DNA of 14,206 nucleotides, from assembly GCA_019415525.1 (NCBI GenBank), contig DXZA01000049.1, positions 1-14,206 on the forward strand. Direction: 5' to 3'. Source of the DNA: Tyzzerella sp. (GTDB taxonomy: Bacteria > Bacillota > Clostridia > Lachnospirales > Anaerotignaceae). The position numbers and the translations under genes were made by a program. The notes beneath the pieces are model-generated. The model saw nothing but the letters and a program-made list of their open reading frames with translations. It made no database searches and had not been told where the DNA came from. Shown in pieces: positions 6,641 through 13,892 of the stretch; within the stretch, counting starts at the first letter, position 1; every line of letters begins with the position of its first letter.

Positions 6641-7127
6641 GAATTTTTTCTTTAATTATTTTATATACATAATCTGCTTTTTCTTTTAATAAGTCATCTA
6701 CTGATGTTCCGGTAAGTATAATATCCATATAAGATTCTTTTTTAGAAAGTATTTCACATAAATCTTCTCTTGATACAAATTCCTTTTCAACAGCTTCAAT
6801 AATGCCATCTAATATAAGAATATCACACTCTCCAGTTTCAATTATTTTTCTTGTAAAATTGAAAGCATTTTTAATTTCCATTGTAATATCTTTTTTTATA
6901 TTTTCATCAAATTCATCTATGCTTTCTCTTATTTTCTCAAATCTGAATATTCTGAATTCTGGCTCAAGAGCCTTTAATGGTATTCCCTCTTTTGTATTAT
7001 TATAATCAAGGAACTGTATCATTATTACATTTAAACCCTCACCAACAGCACGTATACCTTGTCCTATTGCAAGTGTTGTTTTTCCCTTTCCTTCACCATA
7101 ATATATAAATATATTACCTTTTCTCAC
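6633..7127 (-). CDS. CobO/BtuR-family P-loop protein (corrinoid adenosyltransferase-like)
   Basis: A 164-aa protein with the CobO/BtuR/CobA layout: IYYGEGKGKTTLAIGQGIRAVG with Walker A at 11-18, a Q38-F39 strand end, and a Walker B-like strand ILILDG (103-108). Family members adenosylate cob(I)alamin or cob(I)yrinic acid diamide with ATP. Two usual features differ: the strand normally reads LDE but has LDG (G108), and the normal LTGR has become LTGTS (138-142). The usual proline/histidine-containing C-terminal motif is also not evident. So it may be a divergent enzyme or a P-loop relative with another job. Start is GTG 7125-7127, with GGGAG about ten bases upstream. A terminator stands between it and the upstream DUF6465-like gene; I see no confident promoter of its own. 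Confidence 0.75.
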   Translation of the reverse strand: MRKGNIFIYYGEGKGKTTLAIGQGIRAVGEGLNVIMIQFLDYNNTKEGIPLKALEPEFRIFRFEKIRESIDEFDENIKKDITMEIKNAFNFTRKIIETGECDILILDGIIEAVEKEFVSREDLCEILSKKESYMDIILTGTSVDDLLKEKADYVYKIIKEKIPK

Positions 7128-7155
7128 AGTAGTTTCTCTCCCGTTTTATAAATAA

Positions 7156-7179
7156 AAAAGGCAGGAAAACCTGCCTTTT
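7156..7179 (-). terminator. Terminator of the DUF6465-like gene
   Basis: A 10-bp perfect stem (7156-7165 with 7170-7179) closes a 4-nt AAAA/TTTT loop. On the - strand it is followed by a T-rich run. It separates the small gene from the CobO-like gene downstream. Confidence 0.83.
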
Positions 7180-7215
7180 ATGTTTTGTCAAAAATAGGTT
7201 ATAACTTAAAATTTA

Positions 7216-7413
7216 TTAAACAGGAAAATTGCCTGTTTCTGTATCATTTATTACGTAATAACACATTTTTTCTTCAGGTTTATAATATATATCCATTGTT
7301 TTTATGTCTTTAACTTTTCCACCATTTGATTTCCAAGCTTCCTTAACTGCGTCTTCCATATCCTTTACAACTGTCTGTACTCCCTGAAATTCAACAATAA
7401 ATTTTGATTTCAT
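7216..7413 (-). CDS. Small DUF6465-like protein
   Basis: A 65-aa soluble protein of unknown function. The layout of an N-terminal strand (KFIVEFQG), a helix (DMEDAVKEAWKSNG), then KVKDIKTMDIYYKPEEKMCYYVIND with a final TGNF matches my recollection of DUF6465, a short family common in Lachnospiraceae and relatives; this is from pattern memory, not a search. The start ATG (7411-7413) follows GAGGGGGA. It has its own TTGACA-17-TATCAT promoter and a terminator, so it is a monocistronic unit. A second small hairpin overlaps its stop codon. No signal peptide or membrane segment is present. Confidence 0.75.
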   Translation of the reverse strand: MKSKFIVEFQGVQTVVKDMEDAVKEAWKSNGGKVKDIKTMDIYYKPEEKMCYYVINDTETGNFPV

Positions 7414-7485
7414 AAAATTTCCCCCTCTTTGTACTTACAACCAAAATAAGCTATGATTAACTCTATTTTTTACAAATACAAAGAC

Positions 7486-7514
7486 ATGATACTAAATTTA
7501 AATATAATTGTCAA
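7486..7514 (-). promoter_or_regulatory. Promoter of the DUF6465-like gene
   Basis: On the - strand: TTGACA (7514-7509, consensus), a 17-bp spacer, then TATCAT (7491-7486, 5 of 6). The start near 7479 gives a leader of about 65 nt. Confidence 0.72.
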
Positions 7515-7598
7515 TATTTCAGCATTTTTACAAATATGCAATATAAATATAAAAATGAAATATTATATTATTAATTAATATATAATGTCGAAATTTTA

Positions 7599-8222
7599 TT
7601 ATTTTTCAAACTCTATTTTTGAAACAGAAACTTCATAAGCAACTCTTTCTTCTATAATATCATCTGTTTTTTTCTGATATACCCTACTTTGTACTCTTCC
7701 CCAAAGCTTTATATTAGAACCAACAGAAAGTTTAGATGTAAATTTTGCATTTCTACCCCATACAATACATGGAATATAATCTGATTTATTATATGCTCTA
7801 TTAACAGCAATAAGTATATCAGCTATTTCACGTCCAAAAGGCGTTTCCCTATAAATAGGCTCTTTACAAATAAAACCATTTAAATAAATCTGATTTGGAT
7901 TTCTTTCAGAAAATTCATCTACAATTTCAATCTCTCTTGTAAAAATTGTTAACACAAGTCTACTCTTTTTATCACTATAATTATTATAACTTCTAAGTTG
8001 ACCTGATATTTCTACTTTTGTCCCAATTTTTAAAACTTCTTTATCAATAAGTCTTTCAGAAACCATTACAGGAAGTATATCAGCATTGTCACTTAATCTA
8101 TCAACAGATACTTTAAATATATAAAATCCCTCACCATATACTTTATGACTAAAAACACACTCCTCTATAACACGACCACTGATGCTAACACAGTTGTTTT
8201 CATAAATTCCTTCTGTCTGCAT
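7599..8222 (-). CDS. Tandem OB-fold single-stranded DNA-binding-like protein
   Basis: A 207-aa protein that reads as two SSB-type OB folds in series. Domain 1 covers about residues 9-100 (CVSISGRVIEECVFSH... to ...VEISGQLRSY). Domain 2 covers about 107-205 (IYLNGFICKEPIYRETPFGREIADILIAVNR, then IPCIVWGRNAKF and IKLWGRVQSR). Domain 2 carries the usual SSB pattern of G-x-ICKEP-x-YR-x-TP-x-G-x-E-A-like strands and the VWG strand. Both domains presumably bind ssDNA or nucleic acid. The acidic C-terminal tip (DDDxPF) used by canonical SSB to recruit partners is absent: the protein ends KIEFEK. That argues for a specialised role rather than the replicative SSB. Start ATG 8222 has AAGGAGAGGGG at 8242-8232. 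It has neither a clear promoter nor a clear terminator. Confidence 0.8.
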   Translation of the reverse strand: MQTEGIYENNCVSISGRVIEECVFSHKVYGEGFYIFKVSVDRLSDNADILPVMVSERLIDKEVLKIGTKVEISGQLRSYNNYSDKKSRLVLTIFTREIEIVDEFSERNPNQIYLNGFICKEPIYRETPFGREIADILIAVNRAYNKSDYIPCIVWGRNAKFTSKLSVGSNIKLWGRVQSRVYQKKTDDIIEERVAYEVSVSKIEFEK

Positions 8223-8242
8223 CTAATTCTACCCCTCTCCTT

Positions 8243-8263
8243 AGAACTTTTCCAAAAAGTTCT
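8243..8263 (-). repeat. 9-bp inverted repeat beside the SSB-like RBS
   Basis: AGAACTTTT (8243-8251) and AAAAGTTCT (8255-8263) form a perfect 9-bp inverted repeat around 3 nt. In the - strand leader the hairpin ends exactly where the SD AAGGAG begins. It could be an RNA structure limiting ribosome access or a protein operator. It has no U-run after it, so it is not a standard terminator. Confidence 0.5.
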
Positions 8264-8350
8264 TTTAATTCTTATGATAAATAAATTTTATTCAGAAATT
8301 TTATTTTTAGAAGTATTTTATATAAAAAATATATAATACGCTATAAAAAA

Positions 8351-8370
8351 CCTTGCGTTTTAACGCAAGG
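8351..8370 (-). terminator. Terminator of the 99-aa unknown gene
   Basis: CCTTGCGT (8351-8358) pairs with ACGCAAGG (8363-8370) around a 4-nt loop. On the - strand it is followed by TTTTTTATAG. It lies 12 bp after the stop codon of the gene. Confidence 0.87.
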
Positions 8371-8382
8371 CAAATAAAAATA

Positions 8383-8682
8383 TTATCTTTCAAGTTCCGT
8401 TTTAAATATAAATGCAAGCTTTACACAATCAATACCTATTACCATAGTAAAATCATCTTTTTTATAAACCATAGGCTGACCGCCTTTTTTAACTACTACT
8501 GCATCAATACGCTTATCATTATTATCCCAATAAGAAAGTATTGAGAAATCATCATCATTTTTTACAGCCCAATTAAAATTTATAAGGGGCTTAATATAAA
8601 AATCTCCATCACAGCCAAAATACTGCATTAAATTTTTTTGTGAACTAATAAAATTATGAACAAACTCGCTACTTTCCAACAT
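8383..8682 (-). CDS. Conserved-looking protein of unknown function (99 aa)
   Basis: I do not recognise this protein. It is 99 aa, soluble, without signal peptide or membrane segment. It appears to be alpha then beta: an N-terminal helix (EFVHNFISSQKNLMQYFG), then strands FYIKPLINFNWAVK, FSILSYW, RIDAVVVKKGGQPMVYKKDDFTMVIGI and LAFIFKTEL. Expression signals are unusually good: consensus TTGACA-17-TACGAT promoter, GGAGGAG SD (8693-8687), ATG start and a clean terminator. That makes a real, independently transcribed gene very likely. Neighbours are uvrA upstream and the tandem-OB gene downstream on the same strand, both separated by terminators, so context gives no functional hint. Confidence 0.8.
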   Translation of the reverse strand: MLESSEFVHNFISSQKNLMQYFGCDGDFYIKPLINFNWAVKNDDDFSILSYWDNNDKRIDAVVVKKGGQPMVYKKDDFTMVIGIDCVKLAFIFKTELER

Positions 8683-8723
8683 TATACTCCTCCGAAAATA
8701 TTTTGTTTATCTATATATTTAAT

Positions 8724-8752
8724 ATCGTACTTTTATAAATACTCTTTGTCAA
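8724..8752 (-). promoter_or_regulatory. Promoter of the 99-aa unknown gene
   Basis: On the - strand: TTGACA (8752-8747), a 17-bp spacer, then TACGAT (8729-8724). Both hexamers and the spacing equal those of the lysine riboswitch promoter. The start is near 8717, leaving a leader of about 35 nt. Confidence 0.78.
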
Positions 8753-8760
8753 TAGTTTTT

Positions 8761-8801
8761 AAAAAAAAGAAAGATACCCTTTACTTTTATAGGTATCTTT
8801 C
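8761..8801 (-). terminator. Terminator of the uvrB-uvrA operon
   Basis: A 10-bp stem (8769-8778 with 8792-8801) around a 13-nt loop. On the - strand it is followed by an 8-T run (8768-8761). It lies about 35 bp after the uvrA stop. Confidence 0.87.
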
Positions 8802-8835
8802 ATCAAAATAATACAAAAATATATATTTATTTACA

Positions 8836-11682
8836 TTATTTTCTTACAGCTTTTTCTAATACAGGTTTTAAATACTTACCTGTATAAGAACCTTCAATAT
8901 TACAAACTTCTTCTGGAGTACCTTTTGCAACAACAGTTCCACCACCACTGCCACCTTCTGGTCCAAGGTCTATAATATAATCAGCAGTTTTTATAACATC
9001 AAGATTATGTTCTATTACAACAACAGAGTTTCCACCTTCTGCTAATCTTTGAAGTATATGAACAAGTTTATGGACATCTGCTGTATGAAGTCCTGTTGTA
9101 GGCTCATCAAGTATATACATTGTTTTACCTGTACTTCTTCTACTAAGTTCTGTTGCTAATTTTACTCTTTGTGCTTCACCACCTGAAAGAGTTGTTGAAG
9201 ACTGACCAAGTTGTACATAAGAAAGTCCAACATCATATAATGTTTGAAGTTTATTTTTTATTTTTGGAATATTTTCAAAAAATTCAAGAGCTTCTTCAAC
9301 AGTCATATCAAGTACATCTGAAATTGTTTTTCCTTTATACTTAACTTCAAGAGTTTCTCTATTATATCTCTTTCCATGACAAACTTCACAAGGAACATAT
9401 ATATCTGGTAAAAAGTGCATTTCTATTTTTATAATACCATCACCAGAACAAGCCTCACATCTTCCACCTTTCATATTAAAACTAAATCTACCTTTTTGAT
9501 ATCCTCTCATTTTTGCCTCAGTAGTTTGAGCAAAAACATCTCTTATAAGGTCAAAAAGTCCTGTATATGTTGCAGGATTTGAACGAGGAGTTCTTCCTAT
9601 TGGTGATTGGTCAATATTTATAACTTTATCAAGATTTTCAAGTCCAATCATATCTTTATGTTTCCCTGGACGTACTTTTCCTCTGTTTAAGTCCCTGTTT
9701 AATCGCTTAAAAAGTATTTCATTAACAAGAGAAGATTTTCCAGAGCCTGAAACTCCTGTAATACAAGTTATTATTCCAAGAGGAATATCAACATTTATAT
9801 TTTTAAGGTTATTTTCTGAAGCACCTTTTATTTTAAGGATATTATCTTTATTTGGTTTTCTTCTTTCTTTTGGCACTTCAATATATTTTCTTCCACTTAA
9901 ATACGCTCCTGTAATAGAGTTTTCACAATTCTTTATATCTTCAACAGTACCTGCACAAACAAGCTCTCCGCCACCTTTTCCAGCATTAGGACCTATATCA
10001 ACTATATAATCACACTCAAGCATAGTATCTTCATCATGTTCAACAACAATTAGAGAATTTCCTATATCTCTAAGATGTTTAAGTGTTTTTAAAAGTTTAT
10101 CATTATCTCTTTGGTGAAGCCCTATACTTGGCTCATCAAGTATATAAAGAACTCCAACAAGACCAGAACCAATTTGTGTTGCAAGACGTATTCTCTGAGA
10201 CTCACCACCAGAAAGAGTTCCTGCTGACCTTGAAAGTGTTAAATAATCAAGACCAACATCTATAAGAAAGCCTATTCTAGCATTTATTTCTTTTAATATT
10301 CTTTCTGCTATCATATTTTCTCTTTCTGTAAGTTCAAGAGAATTAAAGAAATTTTGAATATCTGTTATTGACATTTCTGTTACTTCTGAAATATTTTTAC
10401 CATTTATAGTTATTGCAAGTATTTCAGGTTTTAAACGTCTTCCTTTACAAGATGGACAAGTAACATTTGTCATAAATGTTTCATATTCTCCACGCATAAA
10501 TTCAGATGTTTCTGAATATCTTCTTTGTAAGTTATTTATTATACCTTCAAAGCTATAATCATACGTTCCTTTACCATTTACACCAGTATAAGTTATACGA
10601 ACTTTTTCTCCATTAGTACCATAAAATATTATATTTTTAGCTTCTTCTGAAAGTTCTTCAAAAGGAACTTCAAGACTAAATTTATATTTTTCTGCAAGAG
10701 CTTGAAAAAGTACTCCTGTCATACTTTCTGTATTTGATATAGAATTATATCCTGGTGCTATTATTGCACCTTGTAATATAGAAAGTTTAGGATTTGGCAC
10801 TATTAAAATAGGGTCAAACTTCATTTGCATACCAAGACCGGTACACTCCGAACAGGCTCCTGAAGGATTGTTAAAAGAAAACATTCTTGGTTCTACTTCT
10901 GGAAGATTTATACCACAATCAGGACAAGAGAAATTTTGACTAAATACAAGTTCACTTTCTCCACTATTTATATCAACAGTAAGAAGTCCCCCTGAAAGAG
11001 TCATAACATTTTCAATAGACTCTGTAAGTCTTTTTTGCATACCTTCTTTTATTACAAGTCTATCAACAACAATTTCTATTGTATGTTTTTTATTTTTTTC
11101 AAGTTTTATTTCTTCTGTAAGTTCATATATAACACCATCAACTCTTACACGTGCATATCCACTTTTTGATGCATCTTTAAGAAGTTTTACATGTTCACCT
11201 TTTCTTCCTCTTACAACAGGTGCAAGAAGCTGTATTTTTGTTCTTTCAGGTAATTCTGTAATTTGGTCTACAATTTGATCTATTGTTTGCTTTTTAATCT
11301 CTTTACCACATTTTGGACAATGGGGTATACCTATTCTTGCAAAAAGAAGTCTTAAATAATCATATATTTCTGTAACTGTTCCAACTGTTGAACGTGGGTT
11401 ATGGCTTGTTGTTTTTTGGTCTATAGAAATAGCGGGAGAAAGTCCCTCTATATATTCAACATCTGGTTTTTCCATTTGACCAAGAAACTGTCTTGCATAT
11501 GAAGAAAGTGACTCTACATATCTTCTTTGACCTTCTGCATATATTGTATCAAAAGCAAGTGATGATTTTCCTGAGCCTGAAACACCTGTAAAAACAATAA
11601 ATTTATCTCGTGGTATTTCAAGATTTATATTTTTTAAATTATGCTCTTTTGCTCCTCGTATTATTATTTTATCCTTAGACAT
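8836..11682 (-). CDS. uvrA: Excinuclease ABC subunit A
   Basis: A 948-aa DNA damage sensor of nucleotide excision repair; a UvrA dimer with UvrB scans DNA and loads UvrB at lesions. It has two ABC ATPase modules: Walker A GVSGSGKS at 33-40 and again near 640, and signatures LSGGESQR near 488 and LSGGEAQR near 830. Zinc fingers are present: CPKCG from C122, the CPDCG/CSECTGLG pair in the insertion domain, and CEACSGDG followed about 18 residues on by CEVCHGKRYN. Start ATG 11682 follows AAAGGAAAGGA; the in-frame TTG at 11688 lies too close to it. It is the second gene of the operon, 21 bp after the uvrB stop, and is thus expected to be SOS-induced with uvrB. Length and motifs are complete. Confidence 0.98.
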   Translation of the reverse strand: MSKDKIIIRGAKEHNLKNINLEIPRDKFIVFTGVSGSGKSSLAFDTIYAEGQRRYVESLSSYARQFLGQMEKPDVEYIEGLSPAISIDQKTTSHNPRSTVGTVTEIYDYLRLLFARIGIPHCPKCGKEIKKQTIDQIVDQITELPERTKIQLLAPVVRGRKGEHVKLLKDASKSGYARVRVDGVIYELTEEIKLEKNKKHTIEIVVDRLVIKEGMQKRLTESIENVMTLSGGLLTVDINSGESELVFSQNFSCPDCGINLPEVEPRMFSFNNPSGACSECTGLGMQMKFDPILIVPNPKLSILQGAIIAPGYNSISNTESMTGVLFQALAEKYKFSLEVPFEELSEEAKNIIFYGTNGEKVRITYTGVNGKGTYDYSFEGIINNLQRRYSETSEFMRGEYETFMTNVTCPSCKGRRLKPEILAITINGKNISEVTEMSITDIQNFFNSLELTERENMIAERILKEINARIGFLIDVGLDYLTLSRSAGTLSGGESQRIRLATQIGSGLVGVLYILDEPSIGLHQRDNDKLLKTLKHLRDIGNSLIVVEHDEDTMLECDYIVDIGPNAGKGGGELVCAGTVEDIKNCENSITGAYLSGRKYIEVPKERRKPNKDNILKIKGASENNLKNINVDIPLGIITCITGVSGSGKSSLVNEILFKRLNRDLNRGKVRPGKHKDMIGLENLDKVINIDQSPIGRTPRSNPATYTGLFDLIRDVFAQTTEAKMRGYQKGRFSFNMKGGRCEACSGDGIIKIEMHFLPDIYVPCEVCHGKRYNRETLEVKYKGKTISDVLDMTVEEALEFFENIPKIKNKLQTLYDVGLSYVQLGQSSTTLSGGEAQRVKLATELSRRSTGKTMYILDEPTTGLHTADVHKLVHILQRLAEGGNSVVVIEHNLDVIKTADYIIDLGPEGGSGGGTVVAKGTPEEVCNIEGSYTGKYLKPVLEKAVRK

Positions 11683-11703
11683 ATTCAATCCTTTCCTTTA
11701 AAT

Positions 11704-13686
11704 TTATTCATCTAACATTTTTTTCAAATTTATAATCTCATCTCTTAAAGCGGCGGCTTTTTCGAATTGTAAATCAGAAGCAGCAACTTTCATTTCTTTA
11801 TCAAGTTTTTTAATATATTTTTTAAGTTCATCAATACTCATAGATTCAGGGTCTTTATCAAGACCTTTCTTAGTTTTTTCATCAACAGCTTTTGTAGCCT
11901 GTATAACATCATGAACTTTTTTCTTTATAGTTTTTGGTACAATACCATGAAGTTCATTATATTCTTGCTGTATTTTGCGTCTTCTTGATGTTTCTTCTAT
12001 AGCTCTTTTCATACTATCTGTCATTACATCAGCATACATTATAACATGTCCATTTGAATTTCTAGCTGCACGACCTATTGTTTGTATAAGAGAAGTTTCA
12101 GAACGAAGGAAGCCTTCTTTATCAGCATCAAGTATTGCAACAAGAGAAACTTCAGGAATATCAAGACCTTCTCTTAAAAGGTTTATACCTACAAGAACAT
12201 CAAAAACGTCCATTCTTAAATCTCTTATTATTTCAAGTCGTTCAAGAGTATCTATATCTGAATGAAGGTATCTTACTTTCACTCCAGCCTCTTTCATATA
12301 TTCTGTAAGTCTTTCTGCCATTTTCTTAGTAAGTGTTGTTATAAGGACTTTATCCCCTTTTTCAGTTATATTTTTAACCTCATTTAAAAGGTCATCTATT
12401 TGTCCATCAATAGGACGAACGTCTATTTCAGGGTCTAAAAGACCTGTTGGACGTATAATCTGTTCTACTGTATTTTGAGAATGTTCTTTTTCATATACTG
12501 ATGGTGTAGCCGATACAAATAACATCTGATTTATTTTACTTTCAAATTCATCAAATTTTAAAGGTCTGTTATCTAATGCAGAAGGTAATCTAAATCCAAA
12601 ATCAACAAGAGTGTTTTTTCTTGAACGGTCTCCTTCATACATACCTCTTATTTGAGGAATTGAAACATGAGACTCATCAGCAATTATTAAAAAATCCTCT
12701 GGAAAGAAATCTATAAGAGTATTTGGTGTACTTCCAGCCTCTCTTAAAGAAAGATGTCTTGAATAGTTTTCTATACCAGAACAAAAACCCATTTCTCTCA
12801 TCATTTCAATATCATAGTTAGTTCTTTGTTCAAGTCTTTGGGCTTCAAGAAGTTTATCTTCTCTTTTTAATTCATCAAGTCTTTCATAAAGTTCTTCTTC
12901 TATTCTTTGTATTGCTATTTTAAGTTTTTCAGATGTTGTTACATAATGAGATGCTGGAAATATTGCAACATGATTTCTTTCTCCCAAAACTTCTCCTGTA
13001 AGAATATCTATTTCTGTTATTTTCTCTATTTCATCACCAAAAAAATCAACTCTTATAGCACTTTCAGACTGACCTGCCGGTATAATTTCCAGCACATCTC
13101 CTCTTACTCTAAATGTACCACGTTGAAAGTCCATATCATTTCTATCATATTGTATTTCAATAAGTTTTCTTATAACATCATCTCTATCTTTTTCCATACC
13201 TGTACGTAAAGAAATCATAAGCTCTTTATAATCCTCTGGGTCACCAAGACCATATATACAAGAAACACTGGCAACAATAATTACATCTTTTCTTTCAAGT
13301 AATGCTGCTGTTGCTGAGTGACGAAGTTTGTCGATTTCATCATTTACAGAAGAGTCTTTTTCTATATACGTATCTGTACTTGGAACATAAGCTTCCGGCT
13401 GATAATAGTCATAATAGCTGACAAAGTATTCTACTGCATTCTCAGGGAAAAACTCTTTAAACTCGTTATAAAGCTGTGCTGCAAGAGTTTTATTATGTGC
13501 TATTACCAAAGTAGGCTTTTGTATTTTTTCTATTATATTAGCCATTGTAAATGTTTTTCCTGAACCTGTAACACCCAACAAAGTCTGATATTTTAAGCCT
13601 TTTTTAAAACCTTCTGATATATTTTCTATTGCTTCAGGTTGGTCACCTGTTGGTTTATATTCTGAAAATAATTTAAATTCAACCAA
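11704..13686 (-). CDS. uvrB: Excinuclease ABC subunit B
   Basis: A 660-aa helicase-like protein that receives the lesion from UvrA, verifies it and recruits UvrC. Walker A is GVTGSGKT (38-45). The damage-probing beta hairpin is YYDYYQPEAYVP (91-102). The DESH box lies in IIADESHVSIPQ. Helicase motifs V/VI appear as INLLREGLDIPE and QTIGRAARN. A C-terminal UVR domain (about 617-660, with LQFEKAAALRDEI) contacts UvrC. I start at TTG 13686: AAGGAGGTG (13701-13693) is eight bases upstream and the resulting N-terminus VEFKLFSEYKPTGDQP is the family's. The longer reading from 13716 would run through the SD. It is the first gene of the operon, with a LexA-type box at its promoter. Confidence 0.98.
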   Translation of the reverse strand: MVEFKLFSEYKPTGDQPEAIENISEGFKKGLKYQTLLGVTGSGKTFTMANIIEKIQKPTLVIAHNKTLAAQLYNEFKEFFPENAVEYFVSYYDYYQPEAYVPSTDTYIEKDSSVNDEIDKLRHSATAALLERKDVIIVASVSCIYGLGDPEDYKELMISLRTGMEKDRDDVIRKLIEIQYDRNDMDFQRGTFRVRGDVLEIIPAGQSESAIRVDFFGDEIEKITEIDILTGEVLGERNHVAIFPASHYVTTSEKLKIAIQRIEEELYERLDELKREDKLLEAQRLEQRTNYDIEMMREMGFCSGIENYSRHLSLREAGSTPNTLIDFFPEDFLIIADESHVSIPQIRGMYEGDRSRKNTLVDFGFRLPSALDNRPLKFDEFESKINQMLFVSATPSVYEKEHSQNTVEQIIRPTGLLDPEIDVRPIDGQIDDLLNEVKNITEKGDKVLITTLTKKMAERLTEYMKEAGVKVRYLHSDIDTLERLEIIRDLRMDVFDVLVGINLLREGLDIPEVSLVAILDADKEGFLRSETSLIQTIGRAARNSNGHVIMYADVMTDSMKRAIEETSRRRKIQQEYNELHGIVPKTIKKKVHDVIQATKAVDEKTKKGLDKDPESMSIDELKKYIKKLDKEMKVAASDLQFEKAAALRDEIINLKKMLDE

Positions 13687-13723
13687 TAACAACACCTCCT
13701 TAATATATTTATTCAAAAAATTT

Positions 13724-13737
13724 GGAACATTTGTTCC
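13724..13737 (-). promoter_or_regulatory. LexA-type SOS box of uvrBA
   Basis: GGAACATTTGTTCC contains the Gram-positive LexA core GAAC-N4-GTTC with both half-sites perfect and an extra symmetric G/C pair. It begins one base after the -10 box and covers the predicted transcription start, so bound LexA would block the promoter. Induction after DNA damage is inferred. Confidence 0.88.
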
Positions 13738-13738
13738 T

Positions 13739-13766
13739 ATTATATCATAAATATATCTATTAGCAA
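13739..13766 (-). promoter_or_regulatory. Extended -10 promoter of uvrBA
   Basis: On the - strand: TGATATAAT (13747-13739) is an extended, consensus -10 box. A TTGCTA -35 (13766-13761) lies 16 bp upstream. Predicted start is near 13732, inside the SOS box. Confidence 0.72.
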
Positions 13767-13833
13767 TATAAAACTTATAAGTTAATTAATAATGTTTATT
13801 AAATTTCCAAAATAATTATGTTTTATACTAAAT

Positions 13834-13876
13834 AAAAAAAATCCGCTAAACTAAAATAGTTTAGCAGATTTTTTTG
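13834..13876 (-). terminator. Terminator of the transketolase gene
   Basis: GCTAAACTA (13845-13853) pairs with TAGTTTAGC (13857-13865). One C-A mismatch follows outward, then more ATC/GAT and A/T pairs. Read on the - strand it follows the transketolase stop and is trailed by a T-rich run. The other flank is also T-rich, but no + strand gene ends here. Confidence 0.84.
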
Positions 13877-13892
13877 TTTTTAAATATATTAT

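Noticed and set aside
7562..7586. AT-only palindrome after the SSB-like gene as a terminator
   Set aside because: The stem has no G-C pair, contains mismatches and has no defined U-run; it looks like AT-rich intergenic sequence.
8243..8263. A LexA box before the SSB-like gene
   Set aside because: GAAC and GTTC are 11 bases apart instead of 4, so LexA would not be expected to bind.
11683..11688. TTG start of uvrA two codons upstream
   Set aside because: It lies too close to the AAAGGA SD; ATG 11682 has the better spacing.
11975..12265. 96-aa open frame on the + strand within uvrB
   Set aside because: It is antisense to a conserved helicase region, with no SD and no recognisable protein; a shadow of uvrB codon use. 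The same holds for other open frames opposite uvrA, hslO, asd and dapB.
13687..13716. Ten-residue N-terminal extension of UvrB from TTG 13716
   Set aside because: It would be translated through the uvrB SD and has no RBS of its own; the family begins near TTG 13686.
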